The notes under the pieces are model-generated. The model saw only the letters and a list, made by a program, of their open reading frames with translations, had not been told where the DNA came from and did no database searches. A stretch of DNA of 64,000 nucleotides from Carposina sasakii (taxonomy: Eukaryota > Arthropoda > Insecta > Lepidoptera > Carposinidae): assembly GCA_014607495.2 (NCBI GenBank), contig CP053152.1, positions 9,779,899 to 9,843,898 on the forward strand, in the 5' to 3' direction. The translations under genes were made by a program, and so were the position numbers. Positions 39,301-47,290 of this stretch are shown here, one piece after another. Each line of letters begins with the position of its first letter. The stretch's first letter is position 1.

Positions 39301-42300
39301 TAAAGGCATTTATGTATGTACTTCATAACAATATTGAATAAGTAAAAATCAAATTGAACAAACAATTATAAAAAATAGTTGCGTTATTTATTATCCTTCT
39401 TACCAAATAAGCAACTATATCACAAAAACTATGTAAGTTAATTAATAATTAGTATCACCGTAATGTTCTAGAAGTCTGAATCTAAACCTGTCTTACCTGA
39501 TAACATTATATTTATTAAAAATTAAAAATATAATAAGATGATTTCATTTATGATGGATGACTCAAGGAACATTTGAAGGGAACCCAAATTTTATATAATG
39601 GTGGCTGGGATCTGTCATGACAAGTGCTATAGTAGTGTTCTAAACACTGAAAGTATTTTTATGACTTAAAATTTGTAATTATTTTAGTAAATGCTTAATT
39701 ATTTGAGGGGGGCATTAAAATATTGTCTTTAACCCATGGATAGTTTATCAGTAAAATCTCAATCCCATGTCATATTTCCCGTAAGAGATGAATATTTTCC
39801 TAAAAAACATCAATCACCCATAATATAATATTTTCGTAGTAATTTTGTATTATTTTTGTTTCAAATACTTGTAAGTTGTCTTTGGTATTTCTTTCTCTTA
39901 AATAACACTGCGATACAGCAGTGAACGAATGTAAAATGAACGAATGAATCATAAAGATTAGTGTCATAATGGAATCATGACTCTTTTACAGTATAAAAGG
40001 GTAATTTAGTAGCGTTGCAATGGCTTGTAAATCACCGAAAGGAAATTGAATTACTGTTACATCAACTGTATAGGCCAAAATTGTCATACTAGATACTTCT
40101 ATAGATGCAATTTAGAGCAAATTGGAGAAATAAATGCACTACTTTCTATGGACGTACTACCTTCTTTGGCTAATTATAGAACTCCGATTGGTAAGCCTGA
40201 AACGTTCTAAGGTTTTTTACAATTAGCTAGGCAAACATTTGACCGCCATCGTGCCTGATGTTCAGCAAGATGCGGCCTAGGGCGGTACATGTTTGCCTAG
40301 AAAGTGCCTATTCACTCTAGCTTTGAAGATACCAATGTTGTAGTGCTCGGGAAATACATCGGCAGGAAGTGCATTCCACTCCTTAGCCGTTCGCATTACA
40401 AACGAGTTAGCATAACGTTTGGTGCGGATGGGTGGGATATCAACAACATAAGGCTGATACGCTAATCTGCGTCTAGTATCCCGATGGTGAAAAGGGGCTG
40501 GTGGAACTGTATTGTGAATTTCCCACGCACACTCTCCAAAGTGTATCCTGTAAAACGCTGACAAGGCAGCAATTTTACGGCGGTGGGTCAGGTCCTGGAG
40601 TTTCGAATTTGCTACGGTTTCATCTCCAAAAGTTTTATTGCCCGTTTTTCCACCGAATCCAGTGCGGCTAGCTGATATTTAGCTGATCCATCCCAAAGGT
40701 GGCAACAGTACTCCATACAAGGGCGAACTTGCTATTTATATAGCACCAATAGTTGCTGTGGAGTAAAATACCGCCTAACCTTGGATAGGACGCCTAGTTT
40801 TTTAGCTGAGATTTTTGCTAAGGACTCGATGTACTTGCCCAAATTTGACGTTGCTGAAATGTCCAGGCCTAAGAGTTGAAGATGGTCAGTCGCTGCCAAG
40901 GACACATCCCGGAAAATCGGAGTCAGGTCGTATTTACTCCGTTTTGCGGTAAATATACACGCCTGCGTTTTAGAGGTATTAAATTGGACTAAATTGGTCT
41001 TCTATACAAGCAACAATTGTTAGTTGGGTATGTATAGCTATAAATATTGACACATCACTGAATGTAGTAGTCTCAGATGTAGTAGTCAGGAAACATGATG
41101 AAATAATGAGTAAACTTTTAAAAAATATACTTACTTACATTTATAACATAGTAGGTACTTGTAAGTACCTTAAGTTTCTAATATGTTCATACCTATGTAG
41201 CAACAAGATAATATGTAAATTTAAAAAATATATACATTATGGACGTAATTTAACTGCAACGTTTAAAGTTTTATAGGCATATATGATGTCTATAAAATTA
41301 TTATTGTAAAGCTCGGTAGTTATCGGTCATTTCTTTAATGGCCTGTGGTGCCTATTTAGAAAGTTGCCCCTGAGTTGAGCAAAATGTTGCCTTAGGACAA
41401 GTATGTTTTGATTGATCGCGTATATTAATGAAATGGCTCCTGCTTTTTCAACGTAGAGTAATCCTTAGAACAGAATATATAATAAACATTTGACTTGAAG
41501 GTAAACATTATTCTGTATAACATGTCAATAGTAGGATTAGATTTCTCGGAAAAACGGTTTCCTTGTATTCATTGAGCAGCTTTTCCTCGGAATTTTATAT
41601 ATAACAGATTAATCTATTCCATTTCACGAGAGTATCTAGATTATTTATATTAGAGTGTTTTGCTAATTATTAAACGTCTTTCTGATTATGGCGTACATAT
41701 ATGTTACAAAGCCTTGAGGATGGGTCACTTGTCAATCTCATACTACTTTTTCTATCTTTCTGATACTAGTGTTTTCTTCAGATTGTCGCATTTCTCAACA
41801 TATATGACTACGAAAAATTATCGTAAATCCGCCTCTTTGTTTTTAGGTTAATATGAACAAATTACGAGTAGTTTATTGTAGATATATCGAACGACATAAG
41901 AATCGAATATTGGTTAGCAGCGTTGTATTAACAGTGTCTCCTTATTCTCTATTTTTCTCTCAAAAACATTTTTCAATGAATAATTAAAGTATTAATCCGC
42001 AGATACAAAAGAATAAAATTGAATATTCATCACATTTATATGCATGGGCACGTGAACCTAAGTGATTGCACAACAGAAAACTGTAGAGCCTTGTGTAACA
42101 CACCGAGAACCTTTTATTGGGTTTGGGACACATGAAGAATTTAATATGAAAATATAACTGAATGTTACTGTACCCTTTAATTCAGTGGTTCCCAAAGTGG
42201 TCCAGGTGAACCCCCAGGTGTCCACAGGAGACTCGCGAAAAAATAGGGGTTCACAATTAATTTGTATGTGGTGTTGGCCTGTAGGGGGTCCACCAGAACC

Positions 42301-44684
42301 ATACAACTCTTGTAAGGGGCCTATGAAAAAAAGTTTGGGAACCCCTGCTTTGCGTCCAGTGATTGTGAGCTTTAAACTGATAATAAAAAGTATGTAGCAA
42401 ATAAAATTCGAAAGTTAATGGATTATTACTCAATTTTATTATGAGTCATTCTGACTGCAATTTAAATAAAGTTGCATCCTCATTATCCCACATATAGTAT
42501 AAGCCCACATGTTTATCCCGAAACGTCCATGGAAATTCAGCTTTGTTTGTTTGTTGAGATTTGGCTATCGGGATAAAAAAAATAACGTTGCCAATAATAT
42601 AATTTAAAAAAGGGATGGTAAAATTCGTCATCCGAGTAATTGACCCGGTAGCTCAGTGGTAAGAACGCTGGTACGGAATGCAGAAGTCGTGCGTTCTACT
42701 CGGGTGAAGAATTTTTTCCATTTCTTTATTAATAATTTTTTAATTCATGGAAACGTTGGAATATTTCACAAGTTTCCACCGTAAAGATGGCGTGATCTTG
42801 CGTACCTTGCCTATTCCTTGAATACGTACCCTTCGTTAAAGGTGGCCACAAAAAAAAATCCTGTATATGTTACAAAGCCTTGAGGATGGGTCACTTGTCA
42901 ATCTCATACTACTTTTTCTATCTTTCTGATACTAGTGTTTTCTTCAGATTGTCGCATTTCTCAACATATATGACTACGAAAAATTATCGTAAATCCGCCT
43001 CTTTGTTTTTAGGTTAATATGAACAAATTAGTTTATTGTAGATATATCGAACGACATAAGAATCGAATAATGGTTAGCAGCTTTGTATTAACAGTGTCTC
43101 CTTATTCTCTATTTTTTCTCTCAAAAACATTTTTCAATTAATAATTAAAGTATTAATCCGCAGATACAAAAGAATAAAATTGAATATTCATCACATTTAT
43201 ATGCATGGACACGTGAACCTAAGTGATTGCACAACAGAAAACTGTAGAGCCTTGTGTAACACACCGAGAACCTTTTATTGGGTTTGGGACACATGAAGGA
43301 TTTAATATGAAAATAACTGAATGTTACTGTACCCTTTAATTCAGTGGTTCCCAAAGTGGTCCAGGTGAACCCCCAGGTGTCCACAGGAGACTCGCGAAAA
43401 AATAGGGGTTCACAATTAATTTGTATGTGGTGTTGGCCTGTAGGGGGTCCACCAGAACCATTCAACTCTTGTAAGGGGCCTATGAAAAAAAAGTTTGGGA
43501 ACCCCTGCTTTGCGTCCAGTGATTGTAAGCTTTAAACTGTTAATAAAAAGTATGTAGCAAATAAAATTCGAAAGTTAATGGATTATTACTCAATTTTATT
43601 ATGAGTCATTCTGACTGCAATTTAAATAAAGTTGCATCCTCATTATCCCACATATAGTATAAGCCCACATGTTTATCCCGAAACGTCCATGGAAATTCAG
43701 CTTTGTTTGTTTGTTGAGATTTGGCTATCGGGATGAAAAAATAACGTTGCCAATAATGTAATTAAAAAAAGGGAAGGTAAAATTCGTCATCCGAGTAATT
43801 GACCCGGTAGCTCAGTGGTAAGAGCGCTGGTACGGAATGCAGAGGTTGTGGGTTCCACTCGGGTGAAGATTTTTTCCCATTTCTTTATTAATAATTTTTT
43901 AATTCATGGAAACGTTGGAATATTTCACAAGTTTCCACCGTAAAGATGGCGTGATCTTGCGTACCTACGTAGAGTCCGTTTCATAGAATAATTCCTATGC
44001 CTGGTTTGAGAACTAACATTTTTTGTATTCATGGCGCTAGTTACCATCGGAACTATTCTATGAAACGGACAAATACGGCCGCTATATGACAGCACCATTA
44101 TCCTTGGAAACTTCTTGCAACTTTGGAGACATTCGTCCCACAGCTTTATACAGACACAGTTTTGAGATTCGAGCAGTGTGTGATCAGACTAACTTGCATC
44201 TTTGGCAAGTAAGCAATACCATGATACCATTTTCTTGTTACATTCAAGAGCAAAATTGAATTTAATTATTGATACACCACTATTGACTTGCAAAATTGCA
44301 GTTTGGACCATCGTCGTCGTCCTCAGTCTATTGCTGTCCTTTGCTAGACGTAGGCCTCCCCCGGAGCACGCCACAAGGCTACCATGGGGGATTTTTGCTG
44401 CCGCAGTCTGATTTTTGGACTATGTTGTCAGCACGGGAGGCGCTGCTGCCCGCCTCCCGATACCGACAAGCAGGCATGGGGTGGTACAAATTCTACTCTT
44501 CCGGCTCCACGCGGTTTGGTATGTTAAATTGTATGCAACAAGAAAACGGTATCACCTAAATGAGGCTTTAGTTTCGACTTGACTAAGTCAACTTACGAAT
44601 GACTGCACTAGAAGCGTGTACGTGAGTGAGGGTTGCAGCGAGGAGCAGCAGGCAGGCGGTGGCGGCGGCGCGGCGCGGTCGCAT
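8274..44684 (-). CDS. cv-2: Crossveinless-2 / BMPER-like secreted BMP regulator (complete, six coding exons)
   Basis: Secreted extracellular modulator that binds BMP ligands and can promote or inhibit signalling. Exons in order: 44684-44597, 31368-31268, 15073-14806, 10330-10124, 9738-9488, 9365-8274. Every junction has GT..AG ends and matching phase, giving 668 aa. Human BMPER is of similar length. Residues 1-24 are a signal peptide. VWC domains lie at about 36-94, 97-151, 154-212, 231-287 and 297-354. A VWD domain covers about 358-520, with GDPH at 365-368 and CGLCGNFN at 490-497. A C8 cysteine block lies at about 552-619. GDPH is the acid-sensitive cleavage site known in this family. A basic stretch (PKRVKRK) precedes C8. 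The TIL domain of vertebrate BMPER is not seen. Five VWC plus VWD separates this from chordin and kielin. Confidence 0.94.
9488..9738 (-). CDS. cv-2: crossveinless-2 coding exon 5: VWC4 and start of VWC5
   Basis: The acceptor is ATATTTCCAG and the donor is GTTAAT. It reads [15 protein letters not shown] through the classic VWC pattern DPCTDCTC...CPVLTC...CCPEC to [11 protein letters not shown]. It ends in phase 0, and VWC5 is completed by the next exon. Confidence 0.92.
10124..10330 (-). CDS. cv-2: crossveinless-2 coding exon 4: VWC3
   Basis: The acceptor is GGGTTTCAG. The first codon is split G|AA (Glu), followed by [15 protein letters not shown] to [16 protein letters not shown]. The donor chosen is TGCCTT|GTAAGA, leaving T to join TT (Phe) of the next exon. 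A second donor 33 bases downstream (AATG|GTAGGT, exon end 10091) is also in phase and would add eleven residues. Confidence 0.88.
11816..12067 (+). mobile_element. LINE/SINE-type repeat ending in RTE-like 3' tail
   Basis: Starts near GTGGTGCCGGCAGAGTAG and ends GTCCAGCAGTGGACTACAAT plus a GATGATGATGAGGATGAGG tail. The related full C-terminal copy at 54160-54335 reads [11 protein letters not shown] here, which identifies the block as the end of an RTE-like reverse transcriptase ORF. Other copies: 44309-44516, 47126-47290, 53083-53300, 54386-54620. Confidence 0.7.
13237..13302. repeat. Perfect 28-bp inverted repeat with 10-base loop
   Basis: Arms 13237-13264 and 13275-13302 are exact reverse complements. 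The arm contains CAGGCGCCAGGAACGATTGC. The loop is TATATATAAA. It lies in crossveinless-2 intron 3. Confidence 0.95.
14806..15073 (-). CDS. cv-2: crossveinless-2 coding exon 3: end of VWC1 and VWC2
   Basis: The acceptor is TTCCCACAG and the donor is GTGAGT. It reads [15 protein letters not shown], closes VWC1 with GCCFRC, then runs [15 protein letters not shown] to NCPVCD. It starts in phase 0 and ends in phase 1. The second VWC is the divergent type with fewer canonical spacings, as in BMPER. Confidence 0.93.
15280..15625 (+). repeat. Interspersed repeat with TACAGGATG-type end
   Basis: Starts TACAGGATGTTTTTTCGTTG followed by CCACCCTTAACGAAGGGTAC. A diverged inverted relative is at 57925-58185, and a fragment sits between the two tandem copies near 42815-42863. 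It encodes nothing recognisable. Unclassified. Confidence 0.5.
16584..16655 (+). repeat. tRNA-like SINE head or tRNA pseudogene
   Basis: A box TAGCGCAGTTGG and a T arm GTGAG-TTCAAAT-CTCAC with a perfect five-base stem. The flanking 7-mers can pair as an acceptor stem with wobbles and one mismatch. It is followed by a poly(A) run and a TTTCTTTATT tail like those at 42720 and 43880, which favours a SINE over a working tRNA gene. Confidence 0.55.
17277..17588 (-). mobile_element. Non-autonomous Helitron
   Basis: Same family as 1311-1642, minus orientation: GACTCCCGCGACTTCGTCCG near its 3' end and the TCTATACACATAAT 5' terminus at the right. The terminal CTAG has decayed to ATAG. It abuts a LINE-tail fragment at 17590-17640. 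Confidence 0.7.
19000..19112 (-). mobile_element. RTE-like LINE tail fragment
   Basis: Minus-strand copy of the GTCCAGCAGTGGACTGCAAT block (here TAGTCCACCGCTGGACGTAGG on plus, split as TAGTCCACCGCTGG and ACGTAGG), followed by the conserved CCCCAGGGCATGCCACAAGG segment. Confidence 0.55.
19490..19620 (+). repeat. Interspersed repeat copy (GACAGCCAG family)
   Basis: Shares ACCATGACTTCAGACCAT, TTTTCGCAG and a downstream A/T-rich block with 26110-26240. A third, more diverged relative begins near 25627 with GACAGCCAGGCAAATACTGA. Unclassified. Confidence 0.5.
19749..20361 (-). pseudogene. Broken C-terminal part of a LINE with restriction-like endonuclease
   Basis: Minus-strand reading gives [20 protein letters not shown], then [24 protein letters not shown], then after a stop/frameshift [19 protein letters not shown], and further [31 protein letters not shown]. 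These match the zinc-binding CCHC, RH-N and PD..D layout of the restriction-like endonuclease carried by R2-class and related non-LTR retrotransposons. The second CCHC cysteine is Tyr here, and the PD segment is damaged, so the copy is dead. GC-rich relative to the intron around it. Confidence 0.65.
23465..23680 (+). repeat. Dispersed lepidopteran repeat fragment
   Basis: Begins GGGATCCGTACCCGAAAACT, then GTCCGTCTAGCGATCATCG, and includes CTCCCATACAACAAACATGA. This arrangement is very common in moth genomes; the element class is not certain. Confidence 0.5.
24255..24365 (+). repeat. Copy of a dispersed ~110-bp repeat
   Basis: Contains GCAACTTGGCACT, TTTACATCT and CGTGACTGTGGGATCTCC followed by TTTATGATCCT. 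Related copies at 25985-26075, 50625-50735 and 57455-57575, with weaker ones near 7930, 15130, 18030 and 32530. Confidence 0.5.
24535..24650 (+). mobile_element. LINE-tail-like repeat, truncated copy
   Basis: ACATACATATAATCACGCC, then CTTACGGGGTAGGCAGAGCA and GGGCCGATAGAACCACATGG. Longer copies at 28663-28930 (inverted) and 35932-36200. Confidence 0.55.
25985..26075 (+). repeat. Copy of the dispersed ~110-bp repeat
   Basis: Shares the ATTTACATCTGTCC, GCGTGGCTATG and CTCTTTATGATCCTG core with the copies at 24255 and 50625. Confidence 0.45.
26110..26240 (+). repeat. Interspersed repeat copy (GACAGCCAG family)
   Basis: Begins TATACAGGATGACAGCCAGG. Matches 19490-19620 across about 120 bases with small gaps. 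Confidence 0.5.
27394..27470. other. Pre-miRNA-like hairpin in crossveinless-2 intron 2
   Basis: Arms 27394-27428 and 27437-27470 pair in three blocks (8, 10 and 4 bp, then about 8 of 10) with a 3-base and a 2-base bulge. The terminal loop is CTTCATGG. The 3' arm on plus reads TGAGGTAGAAAACAGCCTAA, in which GAGGTAG equals the let-7 seed. This may be a microRNA-type hairpin or only a small MITE; expression is unknown. Confidence 0.4.
28663..28930 (-). mobile_element. LINE-tail-like repeat, inverted copy A
   Basis: About 260 bases, roughly 94% identical by eye to the reverse complement of 35932-36200. Ends with GATTATATGTATGTATGT. Contains CTTCTCTTCCCGGGCATACT. Confidence 0.65.
28950..28984 (+). 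repeat. Direct 17-bp tandem duplication
   Basis: ATTGTTGATGTTAATAC occurs twice head to tail. Confidence 0.8.
30000..30230 (-). pseudogene. C-terminal fragment of a LINE reverse transcriptase
   Basis: Minus frame at 30215-30012 reads [51 protein letters not shown] and a stop, the usual C-terminus of a LINE family abundant in Lepidoptera. The tail beyond the stop is CACGCCTATGTCCCATAGGG on plus. Truncated at its 5' side. Confidence 0.7.
30555..31182. mobile_element. 628-bp element with 67-bp terminal inverted repeats
   Basis: TIRs 30555-30621 and 31116-31182 differ at a single base. They begin TTGGGGGGAGTACTAAGACG and include GTCGATGCCAAACGATTCTA. No transposase is present. A partial third copy of the TIR, inverted, lies just outside at 30491-30538. 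Its right end is 86 bases from the donor of crossveinless-2 coding exon 2. No target duplication could be defined. Confidence 0.75.
31268..31368 (-). CDS. cv-2: crossveinless-2 coding exon 2: first half of VWC1
   Basis: The acceptor is AATTCCACAG and the donor is GTAAGC. Two leading bases complete C|AA (Gln), then [17 protein letters not shown] to GSCFRCVCK. The cysteine spacing (C..C..C.C) is the VWC start and continues into the next exon. It is isolated, with 13 kb of intron upstream and 16 kb downstream, and easily missed because its 34 residues form no long open frame. Confidence 0.92.
31587..31901 (-). mobile_element. tRNA-derived SINE with 10-bp target duplication
   Basis: Second copy of the family at 3465-3816, flanked by TAGATAGAGT at 31577-31586 and 31902-31911. 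The minus-strand head has an A box TAGCCCAGTGGTTA and a B box AAGTTCGATCCCA. Confidence 0.85.
32263..32447. mobile_element. hAT-type MITE
   Basis: Ends CAGTGGTTCCCAAAGTGG and TTTGGGAACCCCTG are inverted repeats typical of hAT elements. The flanking 8-mers GTCTAGCT and GTTTAAGT agree at five of eight positions, a decayed target duplication. Related copies are inside both units of the tandem duplication. Confidence 0.75.
33400..33510 (+). mobile_element. LINE-tail-like repeat fragment
   Basis: CTAGTCACGCCCATTATCCC followed by GAGATTGGGCAAAAATG and CACACCCAATTTTCACCAG, a decayed relative of the tails at 24535 and 30000. Confidence 0.4.
34391..34665 (+). repeat. Diverged tandem duplication, ~135-bp unit
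   Basis: Unit 1 (34391-34525) and unit 2 (34526-34665) share ACTTAACAAACAAG, AACCAGCTTA, CACCAAAAAC and CAACATAGTATA in the same order and spacing. Confidence 0.75.
35932..36200 (+). mobile_element. LINE-tail-like repeat, copy B
   Basis: Starts with ACATACATATAATTACGCC and ends near TTTTTCACTCCCAGAGCAG. Inverted relative to 28663-28930; crossveinless-2 coding exon 2 lies between them. Confidence 0.65.
36273..37049 (+). mobile_element. Helitron with both termini and remnant helicase
   Basis: TCTATACTAATATA at the left follows an A, and AACAGCTAG at the right precedes a T, as expected for Helitron termini. The 3' end has GACGAAGTCGCGGGCAACAG, the same terminal block as the short copies in this window. 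Inside is the C-terminal part of the Pif1-type helicase. A segment near 36567-36650 is repeated near 36688-36770. Confidence 0.85.
36781..36999 (+). pseudogene. C-terminal fragment of Helitron Rep-helicase
   Basis: The plus frame reads [19 protein letters not shown], then [20 protein letters not shown], then [10 protein letters not shown] and a stop at 36997. TINKSQGQT and [10 protein letters not shown] are the conserved late helicase motifs of Pif1-like proteins. About 72 residues remain of a protein normally well over 1,000, so the element cannot move itself. No Rep domain or ATP-binding motif is left. Confidence 0.9.
37050..40265. other. Intronic stretch with no supported feature
   Basis: Includes a 72-codon open frame at 37365-37583 that resembles no family recognised here, and otherwise AT-rich sequence. 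Confidence 0.4.
40277..40995 (-). pseudogene. Broken jockey/CR1-like reverse transcriptase C-terminus
   Basis: The minus strand reads [55 protein letters not shown], a stop, [31 protein letters not shown] and a stop, then after a frameshift [11 protein letters not shown] and [15 protein letters not shown]. These are the thumb and C-terminal landmarks of a jockey/CR1-type LINE ORF2. At least two stops and one frame change make it dead. Residual 3' untranslated sequence runs to about 40200. Confidence 0.8.
42183..42347. mobile_element. hAT-type MITE in unit 1
   Basis: CAGTGGTTCCCAAAGTGG to TTTGGGAACCCCTG. Flanks CTTTAATT and CTTTGCGT agree at five of eight positions. Confidence 0.75.
42644..42720 (+). 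repeat. tRNA-like SINE head in unit 1
   Basis: GACCCGGTAGCTCAGTGGTA (A box) followed by a degraded B box (GCGTTCTACTC), then a TTTTTTCCATTTCTTTATT tail. Confidence 0.55.
43342..43507. mobile_element. hAT-type MITE in unit 2
   Basis: Same element as 42183-42347, copied by the segmental duplication rather than inserted independently, since the flanks also match. Confidence 0.75.
43799..43880 (+). repeat. tRNA-like SINE head in unit 2
   Basis: GTAGCTCAGTGGTAAGAGCG and B box GGGTTCCACTC. It is closer to tRNA consensus than the unit 1 copy, so unit 1 has drifted more at this spot. A tail fragment of the same family is at 52435-52490. Confidence 0.55.
43974..44070. mobile_element. 97-bp MITE-like element with 22-bp TIRs
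   Basis: GTCCGTTTCATAGAATAATT at the left and its reverse complement, with one mismatch over 22 bases, at 44049-44070. It starts eight bases after the right edge of the tandem duplication. Confidence 0.7.
44309..44516 (-). mobile_element. LINE/SINE-type repeat with RTE-like tail
   Basis: Minus copy: ATCGTCGTCGTCCTCAG tail, TAGACGTAGGCCTCCCCCGG, then GGAGGCGCTGCTGCCCGCCT to CTACTCTTCCGG. Just downstream of crossveinless-2 coding exon 1. Confidence 0.7.
44597..44684 (-). CDS. cv-2: crossveinless-2 coding exon 1: start and signal peptide
   Basis: ATG at 44684 opens [18 protein letters not shown], an arginine-tipped hydrophobic signal peptide with a likely cut after HVHA (residue 24). The donor GTAAGT follows ATTC, phase 1. 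The frame stays open upstream to 44768 without another ATG, and an acceptor (TTTTTTCAG) precedes 44768. So this exon probably begins at 44768, with 84 bases of 5' untranslated sequence and a further non-coding exon upstream. Confidence 0.85.
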
Positions 44685-44768
44685 GGCGGCTACAGGCTGC
44701 GCCGGCGCCGGCCGCGGCTCGCGACTCGCATCACACTTCGCGGACACACTCGCGCGGAATAACACCAC
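44685..44768 (-). promoter_or_regulatory. Probable 5' untranslated part of crossveinless-2 coding exon 1
   Basis: GC-rich sequence between a TTTTTTCAG acceptor and the ATG. It has no in-frame stop, and the first ATG on the minus strand is the one used. Confidence 0.5.
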
Positions 44769-44861
44769 CTGAAAAAAACATATGGTATAAAATTTTTATT
44801 TATGTAAAAGTTTGGATACATATTATCTTTTTTTTATTAATGGCCAAGGTTGGATTTCTTA

Positions 44862-45108
44862 CTAGTGGACGCCTGTGACTTCGTCCGCATGGACTGCAGA
44901 AAAAACAAAATATCGAAATTATCCGGGACAAAAATATTTTCCTGGGATAAAAGGTAGCCTATGTGTTAATCCAGGTTATCAGCTAATTCCATACCAAATT
45001 TTATTAATATCGCTCCAGACGTTGAGTCGTGAAGAGGTAACAAACATCCATCCATACTCACAAACTTTCGCATTTATAATATTAGTAGGAAGTAAGATAT
45101 TAGTAGGA
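44862..45108 (-). mobile_element. Helitron-type non-autonomous element
   Basis: CTAGTGGACGCCTGTGACTT at the 3' end, ATAATATTAGTAGGA at the other. The interior differs from 1311-1642 and carries AACAAACATCCATCCAT, a block seen in many moth Helitrons. Confidence 0.65.
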
Positions 45109-45109
45109 T

Positions 45110-47125
45110 AGGATGAGTATGATTCCGGGAAAATCTCATAATTACCATTACTATAATTACTAGTATATACTATCATGAACAACAGGTAACAAAAACCATT
45201 TAAATAGTAGTAGGTACCTAGTAGTCCAAAGAAAATATTTGTATGATTAGCTGATGAGGTCATCAAGATAAAACAAACTAAACATTGTTGGGATAGCTTG
45301 GACATGTCACTTCCAAAAACTTATTATCATATCGAGTTATTATCGTCAATAAATCATTGTCTGAACTATAAAAAAAAAACTAGTATTTTATCAGGTTTTG
45401 TGAACTCTGATCGGAGTTTCTATCTATGCTCCTGTAGGTATGTAGGTAGGCAGGAATTTTTTCAGGTTTCTACTTCTTAAATAATATTCCTGTTGTGAAA
45501 ATTACAAAATCTACCTTTTTTAATGTTTGCATAATATTAGCAGATGTATTTATACCTAACATTAAGTGTACGGTACTGGTTCAGCGTATTAAATCAGTGT
45601 ACCTGAGTACCAATATTATACAAAAAGTTTGAGCTTTAGAAGGAAGTCATCGAACTCTGAATTATTAAGTGATAAGTAGATACGTAGTTTATTATATTTA
45701 TGACAAGTTTTTGCATGCCAACACAGATACCGTACAATACAATATAATTACTGAGTAAGTATCTAAAAAAATGCAGCGATTGATAAAGCAATGACGGTAT
45801 CTACATAAGCTGAGTAATTACTGAAATCGATAAACGCAACAACAAAAGTTGAGCTTAGAATACTATTGAAAATGTAGCTACAGAGATTACAAAGAAAAAG
45901 CACTGGCTGATGTTTTCTTACACATTATTATTTTTGCCATACTTCTCGTATCTTCGTTTCCTTTAGGTTGTATAAAGATAAATAGGTATATTCTAGAAAA
46001 CATATTTTTAGTTGCAAGAGAGCCTAAAATAGTTTACAAGTCCGGTATAGCATTTATATACCTATATACTGGACATATCTTCTATCTTCTTTTATTTATC
46101 TATAAAAATGACTTGCATAATGTGTTGCTAGGCGCAAATCTCGAGAACAGCTGAACCCATTTCACAATTTTTTTTTCAGAATATTCCTTGAATTACGACG
46201 ATGGTTCTTACGCAAAGAAAAAATTTAGGTAAAAATTGCCAATACAACACTTTACTATAGCGGCCGCCCACGTGAAAAGCATTTCACCCTTGTAAAGCCG
46301 GGCGGATCCCTAATAGTATTTTATAAGGTCAAATTCATGATTATTCGTTAAGTTCTATTGTATTTATTTATTTAGGTAAAAGTTAGTTGAATATAATCGT
46401 AAGTATCAGGTAATAGAAAGATGTTTATCTTTAGGCCTAATTTTAGGATTAGACATGGTTTATCAGTTTGCCTAAGGATATCCGTATTGAATTGATTATA
46501 ATAAGTTTAAAAATAAAATAAAAAGGTACTTACTGGATACCTTGCCATAAGGACTCACTAAGGTAACGATGCAAAAGTAAATAATTATGTACTTACAAAT
46601 ATGTTAAAAGAGACTCCACTCCTGCAGTCAAACTGTTGAAACAGTTTTGCAGGGCATAGACTAATGAGAATTTGTACTATACCTCTTTATAATAATAATA
46701 AATATCTTCATAAGTAGTGTGGAGACATTTTTGCATGAAAAATTCGTAATGAAATTCGTATGCTCGGACTAAAACACATGAGGGTAATTCGTAACAGCTC
46801 TATTATTATTGAATTTTTGACGGGAGGGTTAATCTCCGTCTCTTAGCTGGCTACTATTGCGACATCTCCTTTATTTTCTTGCCTTCTTGGCTAAGTGGTC
46901 TCTGTCAGTCACTATCGATTTGCTTTATCAACTAAACAAAAACAACCTTTTACGTCATTTCACAATGCGTAGACGTGATATATATTACCAAGTTTTACAA
47001 CTCTTCGGAATGAATCAATAAAGATTAAGGCAAGTGCCTATAAAGCATTATCTCGAGCATTAAGCCTTCGCAAATAAATCCCAGGATTATGCCAATACCA
47101 CACGTATTAATTCTTAGTATAATCT
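45110..47125. other. Upstream region with no supported feature
   Basis: AT-rich sequence between crossveinless-2 coding exon 1 and the next repeat. No exon or RNA gene recognised. Confidence 0.4.
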
Positions 47126-47290
47126 GTTAAGGGTTTCCGGGAGGCGGGTAGCAGCGCCTCCCGCGCTGACAGCATAGTCCGAAAATCACACTGCGGTCAC
47201 CAACCTGTCATGGCAGTTGCCTTGTGGCGTGCCCTGGGGGAGGCCTACGTCCAGCAGTGGACTGCAATAGGCTGAAGAAGAAGAAGATAA
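47126..47290 (+). mobile_element. LINE/SINE-type repeat with RTE-like tail
   Basis: GGTTTCCGGGAGGCGGGTAG to GTCCAGCAGTGGACTGCAAT with a GAAGAAGAAGAAG tail. Confidence 0.7.

Larger units (their letters stand above)
41698..42807 (+). repeat. 1.1-kb tandem duplication, unit 1
   Basis: Begins TATATGTTACAAAGCC and ends GATCTTGCGTACCT. Contains a hAT MITE (42183-42347) and a tRNA-like SINE head near 42644-42707. Unit 2 at 42864-43966 is about 97% identical by eye. Confidence 0.9.
42864..43966 (+). repeat. 1.1-kb tandem duplication, unit 2
   Basis: Same order and ends as unit 1, offset by 1,166 bases. The units are separated by 56 bases that contain a fragment of the AACGAAGGGTAC-type repeat. Confidence 0.9.
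31369..44596. other. crossveinless-2 intron 1 (13.2 kb)
   Basis: Repeat-filled intron: SINE, hAT MITEs, tandem repeats, Helitron, LINE remnants and the 1.1-kb duplication, all listed separately. A GC-rich patch at 34731-34800 with a consensus donor is the only place where a further exon looks possible. Confidence 0.6.

Noticed and set aside
42644..42720. Possible true tRNA genes in the tandem units and at 16584
   Set aside because: Acceptor and anticodon stems are imperfect and each has the same SINE-like tail, so they are SINE heads or pseudogenes.
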